Positions 7,924-16,980 of a stretch of 64,000 bases of DNA are shown piece after piece. Position 1 is the first letter of the stretch, and each line of letters begins with the position of its first letter. Source of the stretch: Paenibacillus sp. Soil766 (GTDB taxonomy: Bacteria > Bacillota > Bacilli > Paenibacillales > NBRC-103111); the NCBI RefSeq assembly GCF_001428105.1, contig NZ_LMSJ01000015.1:20964-84963 (forward strand), given 5' to 3'. The translations under genes and the position numbers were made by a program. The notes below the pieces were generated by a model, which saw nothing but the letters and a program-made list of their open reading frames with translations, was not told the origin of the DNA and ran no database searches.

Positions 7924-8547
7924 ATGCAAATTTTAAAAGATGAAGTCAAAAACAGCATCCGCCAAGCGGCCTTGGCCGAGTTCAAGAAGCATGGTTATTT
8001 GAAAGCCTCCATTCGGCAAATTGCAGATGCCGCAGGTATAACACCGGGTAACATCTACCGCTACTTCAAGAGCAAGGATGATCTGTTCGACGAGCTGACA
8101 CAGCCTATTCAGGAGCAATTAGCCGAGGTTCTTCGCGTGTGCAAGCAAGAGGTAGATAATACTCGTTGTACGGCCTTATCCGATCACTTGCTAATCTTGC
8201 GTCGAATTGATGCCTCTCTGATGCTGCTTTTCAAAGAATCCAGCACGGAGCTTACGATTCTTCTCAACTTGAGTGAAGGCTCCCGATTCGCTTCGGTGAA
8301 ACAAGATCTAATCACGCTGGTGCATCAGATTATTTCGGAAGTATTTACAGCAGAATTGGCGCCATCAGGCATGCTATCTCAGAAAGATCAGTTATCCGCT
8401 CGCATGATTGCGACGACGATGATTGAGAGTATTTGTCTTATTTTACGCGACAATGAAGATGGCGATACGATCAAAATGCTCGTTGATGACCTGTTGTACC
8501 TGTATTGCACGGGTATTTCAGAAAAAATAAAGATAGCACAGGCATAA
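7924..8547 (+). CDS. TetR/AcrR-family regulator
   Basis: About 207 residues. The N-terminal TetR helix-turn-helix is clear: QAALAEFKKHGYLKASIRQIADAAGITPGNIYRYFKSKDDLF. The C-terminal ligand domain is not of a recognised type. The ATG at 7924 is preferred over the GTG at 7906 because AGGTG (7912-7916) is well spaced before it. It is 56 bp upstream of the MMPL exporter and on the same strand, so it most likely controls that transporter and itself. Confidence 0.87.
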   Translation: MQILKDEVKNSIRQAALAEFKKHGYLKASIRQIADAAGITPGNIYRYFKSKDDLFDELTQPIQEQLAEVLRVCKQEVDNTRCTALSDHLLILRRIDASLMLLFKESSTELTILLNLSEGSRFASVKQDLITLVHQIISEVFTAELAPSGMLSQKDQLSARMIATTMIESICLILRDNEDGDTIKMLVDDLLYLYCTGISEKIKIAQA

Positions 8548-8603
8548 AATTTTTTTGACTCAATAATGAACGCTTGTTTACTATCGACTGGAGGAGAAGA
8601 GTG

Positions 8604-11600
8604 ATGAAATCCATTATTAAATGGCGCTGGGCGATTCTGGCGTTATGGTTGGTGGCGACAGTGTTGCTGACGGTTTTCCAACCCAATGTGAATGCGATCC
8701 TTGGACTTAGAGGGCAGGATCCGCTGCGTAATGACGCGCCGTCCAAGGTTGCCTCAACGATTTTGAATAAAATCAATGGGGTCGAGGGCACGAGTGATAT
8801 CGTGGTTTTCCATAACCCGAATAAGCTGTCAGATGCCGATATGAAGGCAATCGAGGCAGGCATTACGAACTTGAAAAGTCATCAAGACCAGCTTGGCTTC
8901 AATCAGTTGATTGATCCATTTACCATGCCTGAGGCAAAGTCTTCACTCATTTCTGAGGATGGCACGACGTTGATGGCGAGCTTTTCTTTGGATAAAAGAG
9001 GGCGTCACGTCGAGGATATCAAGGTGGAGTTTGAAGATGTTTTGAAAGACGTGAAGGTGGAATACTACCTCTCTGGGGAGGATTTCATCCAGGATGATTA
9101 TATTAAAGCTTCCGAATCAGGCGTTGAAAAAAGTGCTGCGCTAACGGTCATTTTTATCCTAGCAGTCCTAGTGATTATGTTCCGTTCCGTCATTATTCCG
9201 GTCGTTTCCTTGCTGGCAGTCGGTATTTCGTACCTCGTGTCCATGGGGATCGCGGCACAGCTTATTGATAAGTTCAATTTCCCGGTGACAAGTGTTACAC
9301 AAATGCTGTTGATTTTGATTCTTTTCGGGATTGGGACCGACTATAACATTCTTTTATTCAACCGTTTCAAAGAGGAATTATCCCATGGCTTATCCGTGGA
9401 TGAAGCGATCATTGTGACCTACCGCACGGCGGGTAAAACGATTTTTTATAGTATTTTGACGGTATTTATTGCGTTTGCTGCATTGACGCTCTCGGATTTC
9501 GGTATTTATCAATCAGGTAACGTGGTTGCGATTGGTACCGCGATTCTCTTGCTCCAAATTGTAACGGTGACGCCATTTTTCATGAAAATGCTAGGAAATA
9601 AGCTCTTCTGGCCTTCCAAAGGCATGGGGGGACATAAGGAGAGTAAATTCTGGGCTGGTTTGACGAAAATTGCGGTGAAAAGACCGATCGTTACGACGGT
9701 CATCATTCTAGTCATAACGATTCCGCTTGCTCTTGCGAATCATCAGAAGCTGTCTTTTGACCAGTTGAAGGAGCTTGGGAATGATCACCAATCTACCAAA
9801 GGCTTTAGCCTAGTGGCAGACCATTTCAGCCGCGGTCAGGCGCTCCCGACCATGGTCGTAATCGAAAATGACAAGCCGCTTAATACAAATGAGGGTTTAG
9901 CTGCGATTGATAAGGTGACGGAGAAGCTGAAAAGTATTTCAGGTGTCGACATGGTTTCCAGTGTGACACAACCGCAATCGAAGCCAATTGATGACTTCTA
10001 TATCTCTAATCAAACGAAAACTGTTGCGGACGGTATTACAGCCTCGCAAAAGGGTGTAAACCAAATTCGCGATGGACTTACTTTGATGCAAAGTAAGCTG
10101 GAAGCACCAGATACGTCAAGCGTCGGCCAACTGGTAGACGGCACAAGCCAAGTGCAGGATGGGTACAGTAAGCTGACGACTGCGCTGGATCAAGTGGCTA
10201 GCGGAATCGCACAAGGTGCTGGCGGTGCTGGAGAGCTAACTACAGGCATTACTGCGTTGAAGGATGGCATGTCGCAAGTCGCGAGCAATACGGATAAAAT
10301 CAGTGATGGTTTGACACAGCTTGGGCAAGGTTATAGCGCGATGACAGATGGCTACGGCCAAATCGAGACGCAGCTTACAGGAATTCAGCAAGGACTTGTC
10401 GGCATGAATGGCCTGATTGGCGGTCTTGGCAGCAAGTACAGCCAGCTGGCGACAGATAGCGACTACATCCAGCTGAAGCAAACGGGTGAGGGGCTTGCCT
10501 CCGGTCTAACGCAGCTGAGCGGTGGACTTGGGGAACTTGGCAAGAACGCAGCCAAGTTGAACAGTGCTTTCGCCGAAGCGACGCAAGGCTTGGCGCAAGT
10601 GAATGGTGCGCAGGCACAGCTAGCGGCAGGGCTCTCGCAGCTGGAGAGCGGTGCGGCTGAGCTCGCACAAGGGCTGAAGCAAGGCAGCGCGGGCAGCCGC
10701 GAGATCGCTGCGAACATGGCGAAGCTGAACGCTGCGCTAGGCAGCGTCAAAGACGGTCAGCAGAAGCTGAGCGAAGGCTTGTCGGGTCTCAGCGGCGGCA
10801 TGGGCCAGCTGAAGGACGGCCTTGGCCAGAGCGGCAACGGACTCGGTGACGTGTCCGAGGGGCTTGGCTTGACGAGCCAGTTCCTTACACAACTGAACGG
10901 CTCGAAAACGTTCTTCATCCCGAAAGAAGCGCTGTCGAGCGCGGATTTCGGGAAGTCCTTGGACAGTTTCATGTCCAAGGATCGGACGATGACGAAGATG
11001 ATCGTCATCTTGAAGGATGATCCGTATTCATCGGCTGCGATGGATACGATTGAAGGTATTAATGCTGAGCTGGCTGCCAGCGTGAAGGGCACGGTTCTCG
11101 AGCAAGCGAAGGTTGGCGCGGCGGGACCGAGCTCGACGACGTACGACACGAACAAGGCGCAGCTGAAGTCGTTCAATAGCACCGCCATTATTGTCATTAT
11201 CGGCGTGTTCATCGTCTTGTTGTTCGTCATTCGTTCCTTCTGGCCAGCTATCTATATCATTTTGAGCTTAGTGATTTCCTACTATGTAGCGATGACGGCA
11301 ACGAATGTCGTAACGGATAAAATCATTGGTGCCGACGGGGTTTCCTCCTTCGTACCGTTCTTCTCTTTCATCATTATTATTGCTGTCGGCGTCGACTACA
11401 GCATCTTCCTGATGATGCGGTATAAAGAGCTCGGCGATCTATCGCCTTCGAAGGCGATCGTGCAAGCCGCCAAGCACATCGGCGGCGTGGTGATCTCGGC
11501 GATGGTCATCCTTGGCGGAACCTTCGCCACGCTCGTACCATCCGGCCTCGTTCTGTTGATCGAGCTAGCCGTGGCCGTGATCGTCGGCCTCGTCGTGCTC

Positions 11601-11714
11601 TGCTTCGTCTTGCTGCCGATGCTTCTGCCGGCTTTGCTGGCGATGCCAGAGGCGCTTCGTGCAAAGCGCGGCGTCACGGCGCACAAGGTGTCGACGGAGA
11701 GTCGCACCGCGTAA
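8604..11714 (+). CDS. MMPL/RND-family exporter with glycine-rich heptad-like loop
   Basis: About 1036 residues. Two MMPL halves with some 12 membrane helices: helix 1 near 8-25, a five-helix bundle at about 175-345 (FGIGTDYNILLFNRF), helix 7 near 360, and a final bundle at about 860-1010 (VGVDYSIFLMMRYKEL). Between about 460 and 760 is a long extracytoplasmic segment rich in repeated DG-xx-Q / L-xx-G units, as in YhgE/Pip and Bacillus YdgH proteins. It probably exports lipids or amphiphilic drugs. GGAGGAG (8590-8596) fixes the ATG at 8604; an in-frame TTG at 8574 is less likely. Confidence 0.88.
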   Translation: MKSIIKWRWAILALWLVATVLLTVFQPNVNAILGLRGQDPLRNDAPSKVASTILNKINGVEGTSDIVVFHNPNKLSDADMKAIEAGITNLKSHQDQLGFNQLIDPFTMPEAKSSLISEDGTTLMASFSLDKRGRHVEDIKVEFEDVLKDVKVEYYLSGEDFIQDDYIKASESGVEKSAALTVIFILAVLVIMFRSVIIPVVSLLAVGISYLVSMGIAAQLIDKFNFPVTSVTQMLLILILFGIGTDYNILLFNRFKEELSHGLSVDEAIIVTYRTAGKTIFYSILTVFIAFAALTLSDFGIYQSGNVVAIGTAILLLQIVTVTPFFMKMLGNKLFWPSKGMGGHKESKFWAGLTKIAVKRPIVTTVIILVITIPLALANHQKLSFDQLKELGNDHQSTKGFSLVADHFSRGQALPTMVVIENDKPLNTNEGLAAIDKVTEKLKSISGVDMVSSVTQPQSKPIDDFYISNQTKTVADGITASQKGVNQIRDGLTLMQSKLEAPDTSSVGQLVDGTSQVQDGYSKLTTALDQVASGIAQGAGGAGELTTGITALKDGMSQVASNTDKISDGLTQLGQGYSAMTDGYGQIETQLTGIQQGLVGMNGLIGGLGSKYSQLATDSDYIQLKQTGEGLASGLTQLSGGLGELGKNAAKLNSAFAEATQGLAQVNGAQAQLAAGLSQLESGAAELAQGLKQGSAGSREIAANMAKLNAALGSVKDGQQKLSEGLSGLSGGMGQLKDGLGQSGNGLGDVSEGLGLTSQFLTQLNGSKTFFIPKEALSSADFGKSLDSFMSKDRTMTKMIVILKDDPYSSAAMDTIEGINAELAASVKGTVLEQAKVGAAGPSSTTYDTNKAQLKSFNSTAIIVIIGVFIVLLFVIRSFWPAIYIILSLVISYYVAMTATNVVTDKIIGADGVSSFVPFFSFIIIIAVGVDYSIFLMMRYKELGDLSPSKAIVQAAKHIGGVVISAMVILGGTFATLVPSGLVLLIELAVAVIVGLVVLCFVLLPMLLPALLAMPEALRAKRGVTAHKVSTESRTA

Positions 11715-11724
11715 CGATCCACAA

Positions 11725-11764
11725 AGCCTTCCCACACGTGTACTTGTGTGGGGGGGCTTTTTTG
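11725..11764 (+). terminator. Terminator after the MMPL gene
   Basis: AGCCTTCCCACAC (11725-11737) pairs with GTGTGGGGGGGCT (11746-11758), allowing two G-U pairs, followed by a T-run. Confidence 0.85.
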
Positions 11765-11800
11765 GTTGGGAAGCACCTCACCCGGTAGTTAACCCGCATG

Positions 11801-11997
11801 TTAACTGTAAATCCTACAGCTAATTTTGCCATTTTCTCCGCATCCGATAAACTAACTGGATTTCCTGTAGTTAATTTCGCCATATTTCGCTGAAATGGCC
11901 GATTTTGGCGATTTTAGCTGTATGTTATATTATGTTATACAGCTAATCATTTATTTCCGGCCGTTTCGCCGAGAATAGATGTAGGTTTTCCAGTTAA
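11801..11997. repeat. Cluster of four palindromic intergenic repeat units
   Basis: Units of form TTARCTG-N9-YAGYTAA lie at 11801-11823, 11852-11874, 11914-11946 (10-bp perfect arms, longer spacer) and 11977-11997 (degenerate). Unit centres are about 51, 67 and 57 bp apart, with GCC / GGC and ATTT words between. The rest of the 11765-12171 spacer shows nothing else. The same unit type recurs at 42557 and 63556-63744. Confidence 0.7.
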
Positions 11998-12171
11998 ACG
12001 CAGCGGCAGGAAGCGGGATCGTGGATGGAGATAGCTAGTTGGTGAAGGCGCGACTATAGCGCGGTTAATGTTTTTGGATGGGACAAGTTTGTGGTGAGTA
12101 ATTCAGAAATTTAGCATCTCCAGCCCCAAAAACCTAAAAAAAACACAAGTCGGTTAAAAGCCATTCCATAG

Positions 12172-12200
12172 TTGAAAGCGCTGTATCAGGGTACGATAGA
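12172..12200 (+). promoter_or_regulatory. Promoter of the first importer operon with a cre-like site
   Basis: TTGAAA (12172-12177) and GATAGA (12195-12200) are 17 bp apart. The -35 region overlaps TTGAAAGCGCTGTAT, which differs from the catabolite-response (cre) consensus at one position. CcpA control is an inference. Confidence 0.5.
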
Positions 12201-12239
12201 CCTATAACATCGACGAAGATAAGTGAGGGGGGCCAGAGG

Positions 12240-13202
12240 ATGGCGGTCAACGCACAAGCGGTAAAGCAAATGAGTGGACGTAAGCAAATGAGCAAAGGAA
12301 AGGCCTTGCTGCGAACGTTCTGGAAGTATAGGGCACTATATCTAATATCGCTGCCGGGCATTGTTTATTTTATTGTTTTCAAATATGTACCTTTGCTAGG
12401 ATCCGTTATTGCTTTCCAGGATTACAACATTTTCAACGGCTTCACTGGCAGCGAATGGGTAGGTTTTGAACATTTTACCCGGATGTTTGCACACTACGAC
12501 TTTCTCAATATTTTGAAAAACACGGTACTCATCGGTGTTTATGATTTGTTGCTAGGGTTCCCAGCGCCGATTATTCTCGCTTTACTCCTGAACGAGCTTC
12601 GCCTTGTGTTATACAAGCGTGTTCTCCAAACAATCGTATACATGCCGCATTTCCTTTCATGGGTTATCGTGAGCGGGATTGCGATCGGCATTCTATCCCC
12701 GTCTACAGGGGCCGTCAACCACTTCATTACTTGGTTAGGGTTTGAGCCCATTTATTTCATGGGTGAAGAATCATGGATTCGTTCCGTGTTGATTACTTCA
12801 GGAATTTGGCGGGATTCTGGCTACGGTACCATTATCTATTTGGCGGCTTTAGCGGGAATTAATCCGGATTTATATGAAGCTTCTGAGGTGGATGGCGCCA
12901 ATCGGTGGAGACAAACGATATCCATTACACTCCCATCTTTGCTGCCAACAATCATGATTCTGTTCCTGCTTCATATTGGTAAATTCTTAGATTTCGGTTT
13001 CGAGCGCGTTTTCGTTTTCCTGAATCCGCTAAATAAAGAAAACGGTGAAATTCTAGATACGTACATCTATACCCAAGGATTGCTAGGGCAACAGTTTAGT
13101 TATACAACAGCTATTGGACTATTCAAAGCCGCAGTAGGTGTGATTTTTATCGTGACGGGTAATATTCTAAGTAAAAAAACAACGGGTGAAAGCTTGTACT
13201 AA
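12240..13202 (+). CDS. ABC sugar importer permease, LplB/YtcP type
   Basis: A 320-residue integral membrane permease with about six helices. The cytoplasmic EAA loop is EASEVDGANRWRQTISITLP (about 220-239), which contacts the shared ATPase. The opening after a short basic tail (LYLISLPGIVYFIVFKYVPLLG) is typical of LplB-type permeases for oligosaccharides. The RBS is GAGGGGGG. It pairs with the permease 18 bp downstream. No ATP-binding subunit is encoded nearby, as is usual in systems that borrow an MsmX-type ATPase. Confidence 0.9.
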   Translation: MAVNAQAVKQMSGRKQMSKGKALLRTFWKYRALYLISLPGIVYFIVFKYVPLLGSVIAFQDYNIFNGFTGSEWVGFEHFTRMFAHYDFLNILKNTVLIGVYDLLLGFPAPIILALLLNELRLVLYKRVLQTIVYMPHFLSWVIVSGIAIGILSPSTGAVNHFITWLGFEPIYFMGEESWIRSVLITSGIWRDSGYGTIIYLAALAGINPDLYEASEVDGANRWRQTISITLPSLLPTIMILFLLHIGKFLDFGFERVFVFLNPLNKENGEILDTYIYTQGLLGQQFSYTTAIGLFKAAVGVIFIVTGNILSKKTTGESLY

Positions 13203-13220
13203 GACGGAGGTGAACGCTAT

Positions 13221-14102
13221 ATGAATCGCAAGCCGACAGCCGGCTGGCAAGTGTTTAACGGCTTTAATATATTATTCCTATCTCTCCTGTCGTTAGCGAT
13301 GCTCCTGCCGTTCTTAAACGTGCTGGCTCAATCGTTCAGTTCTTCAGAAGCAATTGTGAATGGGAAGGTATTATTCCTTCCAGTTGAATTTACATCCATT
13401 AATTATCAGTATGTGTTTAGTGATGGGGCAATCTGGCGTTCATTTGGAGTAACCGTGTATATTACAGTGGTGGGTACGCTCATCAATCTAATTGCGACTG
13501 CCTCACTGGCTTATCCAGTGTCGCGCCCTGAGTATGCAGGCCGTAACGCAATCGTTATTATGGTTTTGATTACGATGGTCTTCACAGCGCCGCTGATTCC
13601 TAACTTTATTTTGATGAAAAATTTACACCTGACCAATTCACTTTGGGCCCTTATGATTCCAGGTGCGATCAGCGCCTTCAACTTCTTCATTATGCGGTCG
13701 TTTTTCATGCAGATTCCAAGTGAATTGATTGACTCAGGGCGTATCGATGGTTGTTCCGAGCTTAGAATGATCTGGAACATTGTCCTGCCGCTATCCAAAC
13801 CAGTTATGGCTTCTCTAGGGATTTTCTATGCGGTAAGTCATTGGAACACGTTTCAAAACGCTTTGTTTTACGTAAATAAGCCTGCTCTATGGCCGCTTCA
13901 AGTGAAGCTCCGTCAATTGATTGTATCCGACGATATTAGTATCGATCCGAACGCCTCCCAATTCAGTGGGCTTGCTCATATGGATCCAGAAGGCATCAAG
14001 ATGGCGACGATTATTATCGCAACGCTCCCGATCATTATTATTTACCCATTCCTACAGCGCCACTTCGTCAAAGGGATGATGGTTGGATCGGTTAAGTCCT
14101 AA
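13221..14102 (+). CDS. ABC sugar importer permease, LplC/YtcP-like partner
   Basis: A 293-residue permease of the MalG-like group with six predicted helices. The EAA loop is IDSGRIDGCSELRMIWNIVLP, and the protein ends with the common HFVKGMMVGSVKS. It forms the second half of the transmembrane channel with the preceding permease. The gap to the lipoprotein gene downstream is 168 bp and holds cre-like sites, so the lipoprotein may be transcribed separately or more strongly. Confidence 0.9.
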   Translation: MNRKPTAGWQVFNGFNILFLSLLSLAMLLPFLNVLAQSFSSSEAIVNGKVLFLPVEFTSINYQYVFSDGAIWRSFGVTVYITVVGTLINLIATASLAYPVSRPEYAGRNAIVIMVLITMVFTAPLIPNFILMKNLHLTNSLWALMIPGAISAFNFFIMRSFFMQIPSELIDSGRIDGCSELRMIWNIVLPLSKPVMASLGIFYAVSHWNTFQNALFYVNKPALWPLQVKLRQLIVSDDISIDPNASQFSGLAHMDPEGIKMATIIIATLPIIIIYPFLQRHFVKGMMVGSVKS

Positions 14103-14201
14103 TTCGCTCGACAAATTTATACAAATAAGTGTATTTTTCACTCTTATTACTCAATTCTAAAAAAAAGACAATTCGAACTAAAGACAGTCCATAGTCGCTA
14201 A

Positions 14202-14243
14202 TTGTAAACGCTTTTACAATAAGGGTGTGAAAGCGTTTGTTAC
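14202..14243 (+). promoter_or_regulatory. Two cre-like catabolite-response sites before the lipoprotein gene
   Basis: TTGTAAACGCTTTTACAA (14202-14219) is a near-palindrome one base from a cre consensus. TGAAAGCGTTTGTTAC (14228-14243) is a weaker relative. Their position ahead of a sugar-binding lipoprotein suggests CcpA repression, unproven. Confidence 0.5.
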
Positions 14244-14270
14244 CTAGTCGAAATGAAAAGAGGGGTATAT

Positions 14271-15854
14271 ATGAAAAAATGGATTCCCACGACGATGGCT
14301 GCGGTGTTAATGGCTAGTGCATTGGCTGCTTGCTCTGCCAAGACAGAAGATCAACCGACATCGAGTGCAGCTGCAGGCGCAGCGAGTACGAAGCCAGCTG
14401 AGAAGACGAAATTCTCCATCTCCCTACGTACACTTGCTTTCGGACATGTTGAGAAATCACCTGATATTAATCAAGACAAATGGGTGAAGAAGCTTGAAGA
14501 ATTAACAAACACCGATATGAATATCGTGCTTGTCCCTCACAAAGAATATGAACAAAAAATGATCCAAATGTTTGCAACGAACGACATTCCAGACGTTGTA
14601 CAAGGCAGCGGCGGTGTGAACGGAAAAGAAATGGCGGGATCAGTGAAAGCGGGCGTATTCCAACCGCTGGACGAGTTGCTGAAGAAGTATGGTCCTAATT
14701 TGCTGAAGAAAGTCCCTAAAGATGCTTGGGATAACGTAACGTATAATGGCAAGATCTATGCAATTCCAGAATACTTGTCCAATCCATCTCGCCGCGCGAT
14801 CTTTGTTCGTAAGGATTTGTTAGATAAAGCAGGCTTAGGCGTACCAAAAACGGTAGATGAGTACATGGCAGTTCTGCGCAAATTCAAGGAAATGGGCGTT
14901 GAGAACCCGTATATGGGACGTGAGAACTTCAAGTATTCCGATTCTTTCTTCGGGGCTTATGATGTGTATCCGTACCTGTCGATGTTCGAGAAGTCAGGCG
15001 ATCAAATCCTGCCGAAATTCTTCGATACAGAGAACATGACGAAAGCACTACAAACGTACAAAACCATGTTTGACGAAGGCTTGATCAACAAAGAGTTCGC
15101 AACCATCAACGCAACTGTGTTCAAGAACACGATTCTTGCAGGTAAAGCTGGCATGTGGTCCATGAATGCAAACGAAATGCTGCAATGGGAAACACAGCTG
15201 AAAGCATCGGTTCCAACGGGCGATATCGAAATTATTGGTTCCCCAACAGGACCTGATGGCAAAGGCGGACACTACTTGTACGGTCCAGCGCCGCGTGCTT
15301 ACTTCATCAACAAGAACGTGAAGAATCCAGAGCAAATCATTAAGTTCTACGACTGGATGATGTCCGACGAAGCTGAGAAATTCTTTACATTCGGTATCAA
15401 AGACGACACCTACACAGAAGTAGATGGCAAAATCAACTACAAAGCACCAACGGATACGGCTGCTGTAGATGAAGAGCGTTACCGTCAATCCTTCTTGTGG
15501 CTTGTTCAAGATACCACGTATAATAAGGGCACACTAAGCCTGACAGAAGAAGGCAAAAAATTAATGAACGTGTATGACACAACGTTGAAGAATGAAGGAC
15601 GCGATGGGTTGAACTTTGAGCCTCGTCTAGAATCTTTGATGAAAAACCCTGATATTTCACCTCTTTCTGACCAAGCACCACCGGTTATTCTTTCTCACAT
15701 GGTGAAAATGGTTTATGGGAAAGAACCCATTTCCGACTGGCCGAAAGTATTGGAAGAGTGGAAGTCCAAAGGTGGAAATGAAGTCATCAAGGAAGCAACA
15801 GAGAAATTTAATAATAAAGATTCCGGTACGACTGTGTCGATGCCGCGTAAATAA
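14271..15854 (+). CDS. Extracellular solute-binding lipoprotein, LplA/YtcQ type
   Basis: About 527 residues. A lipoprotein signal peptide ends in the lipobox ALAAC, with Cys about 21 as the lipidated residue, followed by a Ser/Ala-rich linker. The body is a large type-1 extracellular solute-binding protein with the WVKKLEELTNTDMNI and FATNDIPDVVQGSGG segments usual in LplA-like proteins of about 500-550 residues. It should capture oligosaccharides and deliver them to the upstream permease pair. AGAGGGG (14258-14264) favours ATG 14271 over 14253. Confidence 0.9.
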   Translation: MKKWIPTTMAAVLMASALAACSAKTEDQPTSSAAAGAASTKPAEKTKFSISLRTLAFGHVEKSPDINQDKWVKKLEELTNTDMNIVLVPHKEYEQKMIQMFATNDIPDVVQGSGGVNGKEMAGSVKAGVFQPLDELLKKYGPNLLKKVPKDAWDNVTYNGKIYAIPEYLSNPSRRAIFVRKDLLDKAGLGVPKTVDEYMAVLRKFKEMGVENPYMGRENFKYSDSFFGAYDVYPYLSMFEKSGDQILPKFFDTENMTKALQTYKTMFDEGLINKEFATINATVFKNTILAGKAGMWSMNANEMLQWETQLKASVPTGDIEIIGSPTGPDGKGGHYLYGPAPRAYFINKNVKNPEQIIKFYDWMMSDEAEKFFTFGIKDDTYTEVDGKINYKAPTDTAAVDEERYRQSFLWLVQDTTYNKGTLSLTEEGKKLMNVYDTTLKNEGRDGLNFEPRLESLMKNPDISPLSDQAPPVILSHMVKMVYGKEPISDWPKVLEEWKSKGGNEVIKEATEKFNNKDSGTTVSMPRK

Positions 15855-15876
15855 GCTCAGTTCCTGAGCATGCCGC

Positions 15877-15906
15877 CTCCTCACGTACCCACAGGTACGT
15901 GGGGAG
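15877..15906 (+). other. Hairpin between the lipoprotein and regulator genes
   Basis: CTCCTCACGTACC (15877-15889) pairs with GGTACGTGGGGAG (15894-15906) with one mismatch and a CACA loop. No T-run follows. It may stabilise the upstream mRNA or lower read-through into the regulator genes. Confidence 0.6.
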
Positions 15907-15942
15907 CGTGCATTTCATCCCATTTTGAAAGGAGAGTTTCTC

Positions 15943-16980
15943 ATGTACCGCATACTCATTGTCGATGACGAACCGATGATACGCAGAGGATTACAGAAGC
16001 TTGTGGAACAATCGGAGCTGCCCATTGAAAGCTTACGAACGGCTGAGAATGGTGTTGTCGCAATGCAGCGGATACAAGAGGAACGACCTGATTTTCTTTT
16101 TACAGATATCCGCATGCCGAAGATGGATGGTCTGGAGTTGTGTGCGCAAATTGCCGAGATGGATGCCGACATTCAAGTGGTTGTGATTTCTGGCTATGGG
16201 GATTTTGAGTACGCGCAGAAGTGTGTGTCTTATGGGGTCAAAGAATATTTGTTGAAACCAGTCAACATCAAGGGGTTTCAGCAGGTGTTAGAGAAGCTCA
16301 TTGTGAACAAGAGCAAGGTGAGCTCGGAGTCTTTTGTCGCTGTCACGAAGCTGGAGAGCTGGGCAACTCGTCTGGAGCAAGCGGTGTGGATGCTGCAGCA
16401 AGAGGAGCTTGACAGAGATCTCGAGGAGATCCAAGCGGAGCTAGGTACTTATAAATTAAAGCTCAACCGTATGAGCGATATTGTGCAGGAGATTTATACC
16501 CTCGTACATGGGCGGCTTACCGTTCGCGATGTGTATATGATCCAGGAAGAGCCACAGATTTCCGCTTCGCTTAGCGAGGAAGAAGTGTGGCTATGGTTTA
16601 CCAGCTCTGTAAAAGGGTTGCTGCAAGAATTGAAGAACAAGCGCAAAGGCAAGCAAAAGGATCCAGTTGAAGAAGCGAAACAGTATATGGAGAAGCATCT
16701 GGCGGAGGAAGTTTCTTTAGAAGAAGTAGCTGAATTCATTGGGCTGAACCCCTCTTACTTTAGCCAATTGTTTAAGCAAAATACGCAGGAAACCTTCGTT
16801 CAGTATCGCACACGTCGCCGTATGGAGAAGGCGAAGAAGCTGCTGCAGCAGCCGCATTGGCGCATTACCGATATCTCCGGTGAGGTTGGGTATGCGGATC
16901 ATCCGCATTTTACCAAAACGTTCAAGAAGTATGAAGGCTGTCTACCCTCCGAATACCGTCAGCGTATGGGGATTCGATAA
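15943..16980 (+). CDS. AraC-type response regulator, YesN family
   Basis: About 345 residues. A receiver domain (1-120) has the acidic pair DDE (8-10), the phospho-acceptor Asp 55 in FTDIRMPKMDG and the conserved Lys in YLLKPV. The C-terminal 100 residues are two AraC helix-turn-helix motifs (VSLEEVAEFIGLNPSYFSQLFKQ and ITDISGEVGYADHPHFTKTFKK). AAAGGAGAG (15928-15936) fixes ATG 15943. Its stop overlaps the start of the kinase (TAATG). It should activate the surrounding sugar genes when phosphorylated. Confidence 0.92.
   Translation: MYRILIVDDEPMIRRGLQKLVEQSELPIESLRTAENGVVAMQRIQEERPDFLFTDIRMPKMDGLELCAQIAEMDADIQVVVISGYGDFEYAQKCVSYGVKEYLLKPVNIKGFQQVLEKLIVNKSKVSSESFVAVTKLESWATRLEQAVWMLQQEELDRDLEEIQAELGTYKLKLNRMSDIVQEIYTLVHGRLTVRDVYMIQEEPQISASLSEEEVWLWFTSSVKGLLQELKNKRKGKQKDPVEEAKQYMEKHLAEEVSLEEVAEFIGLNPSYFSQLFKQNTQETFVQYRTRRRMEKAKKLLQQPHWRITDISGEVGYADHPHFTKTFKKYEGCLPSEYRQRMGIR

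Noticed and set aside
10236..10750. Long open minus-strand frames inside the MMPL gene
   Set aside because: They are shadows created by the repetitive, GC-rich coding sequence of the exporter's outside loop.
11801..11997. Evenly spaced repeats resembling a CRISPR array
   Set aside because: Units are short, degenerate and inverted relative to each other; spacers share words and no cas gene is present.
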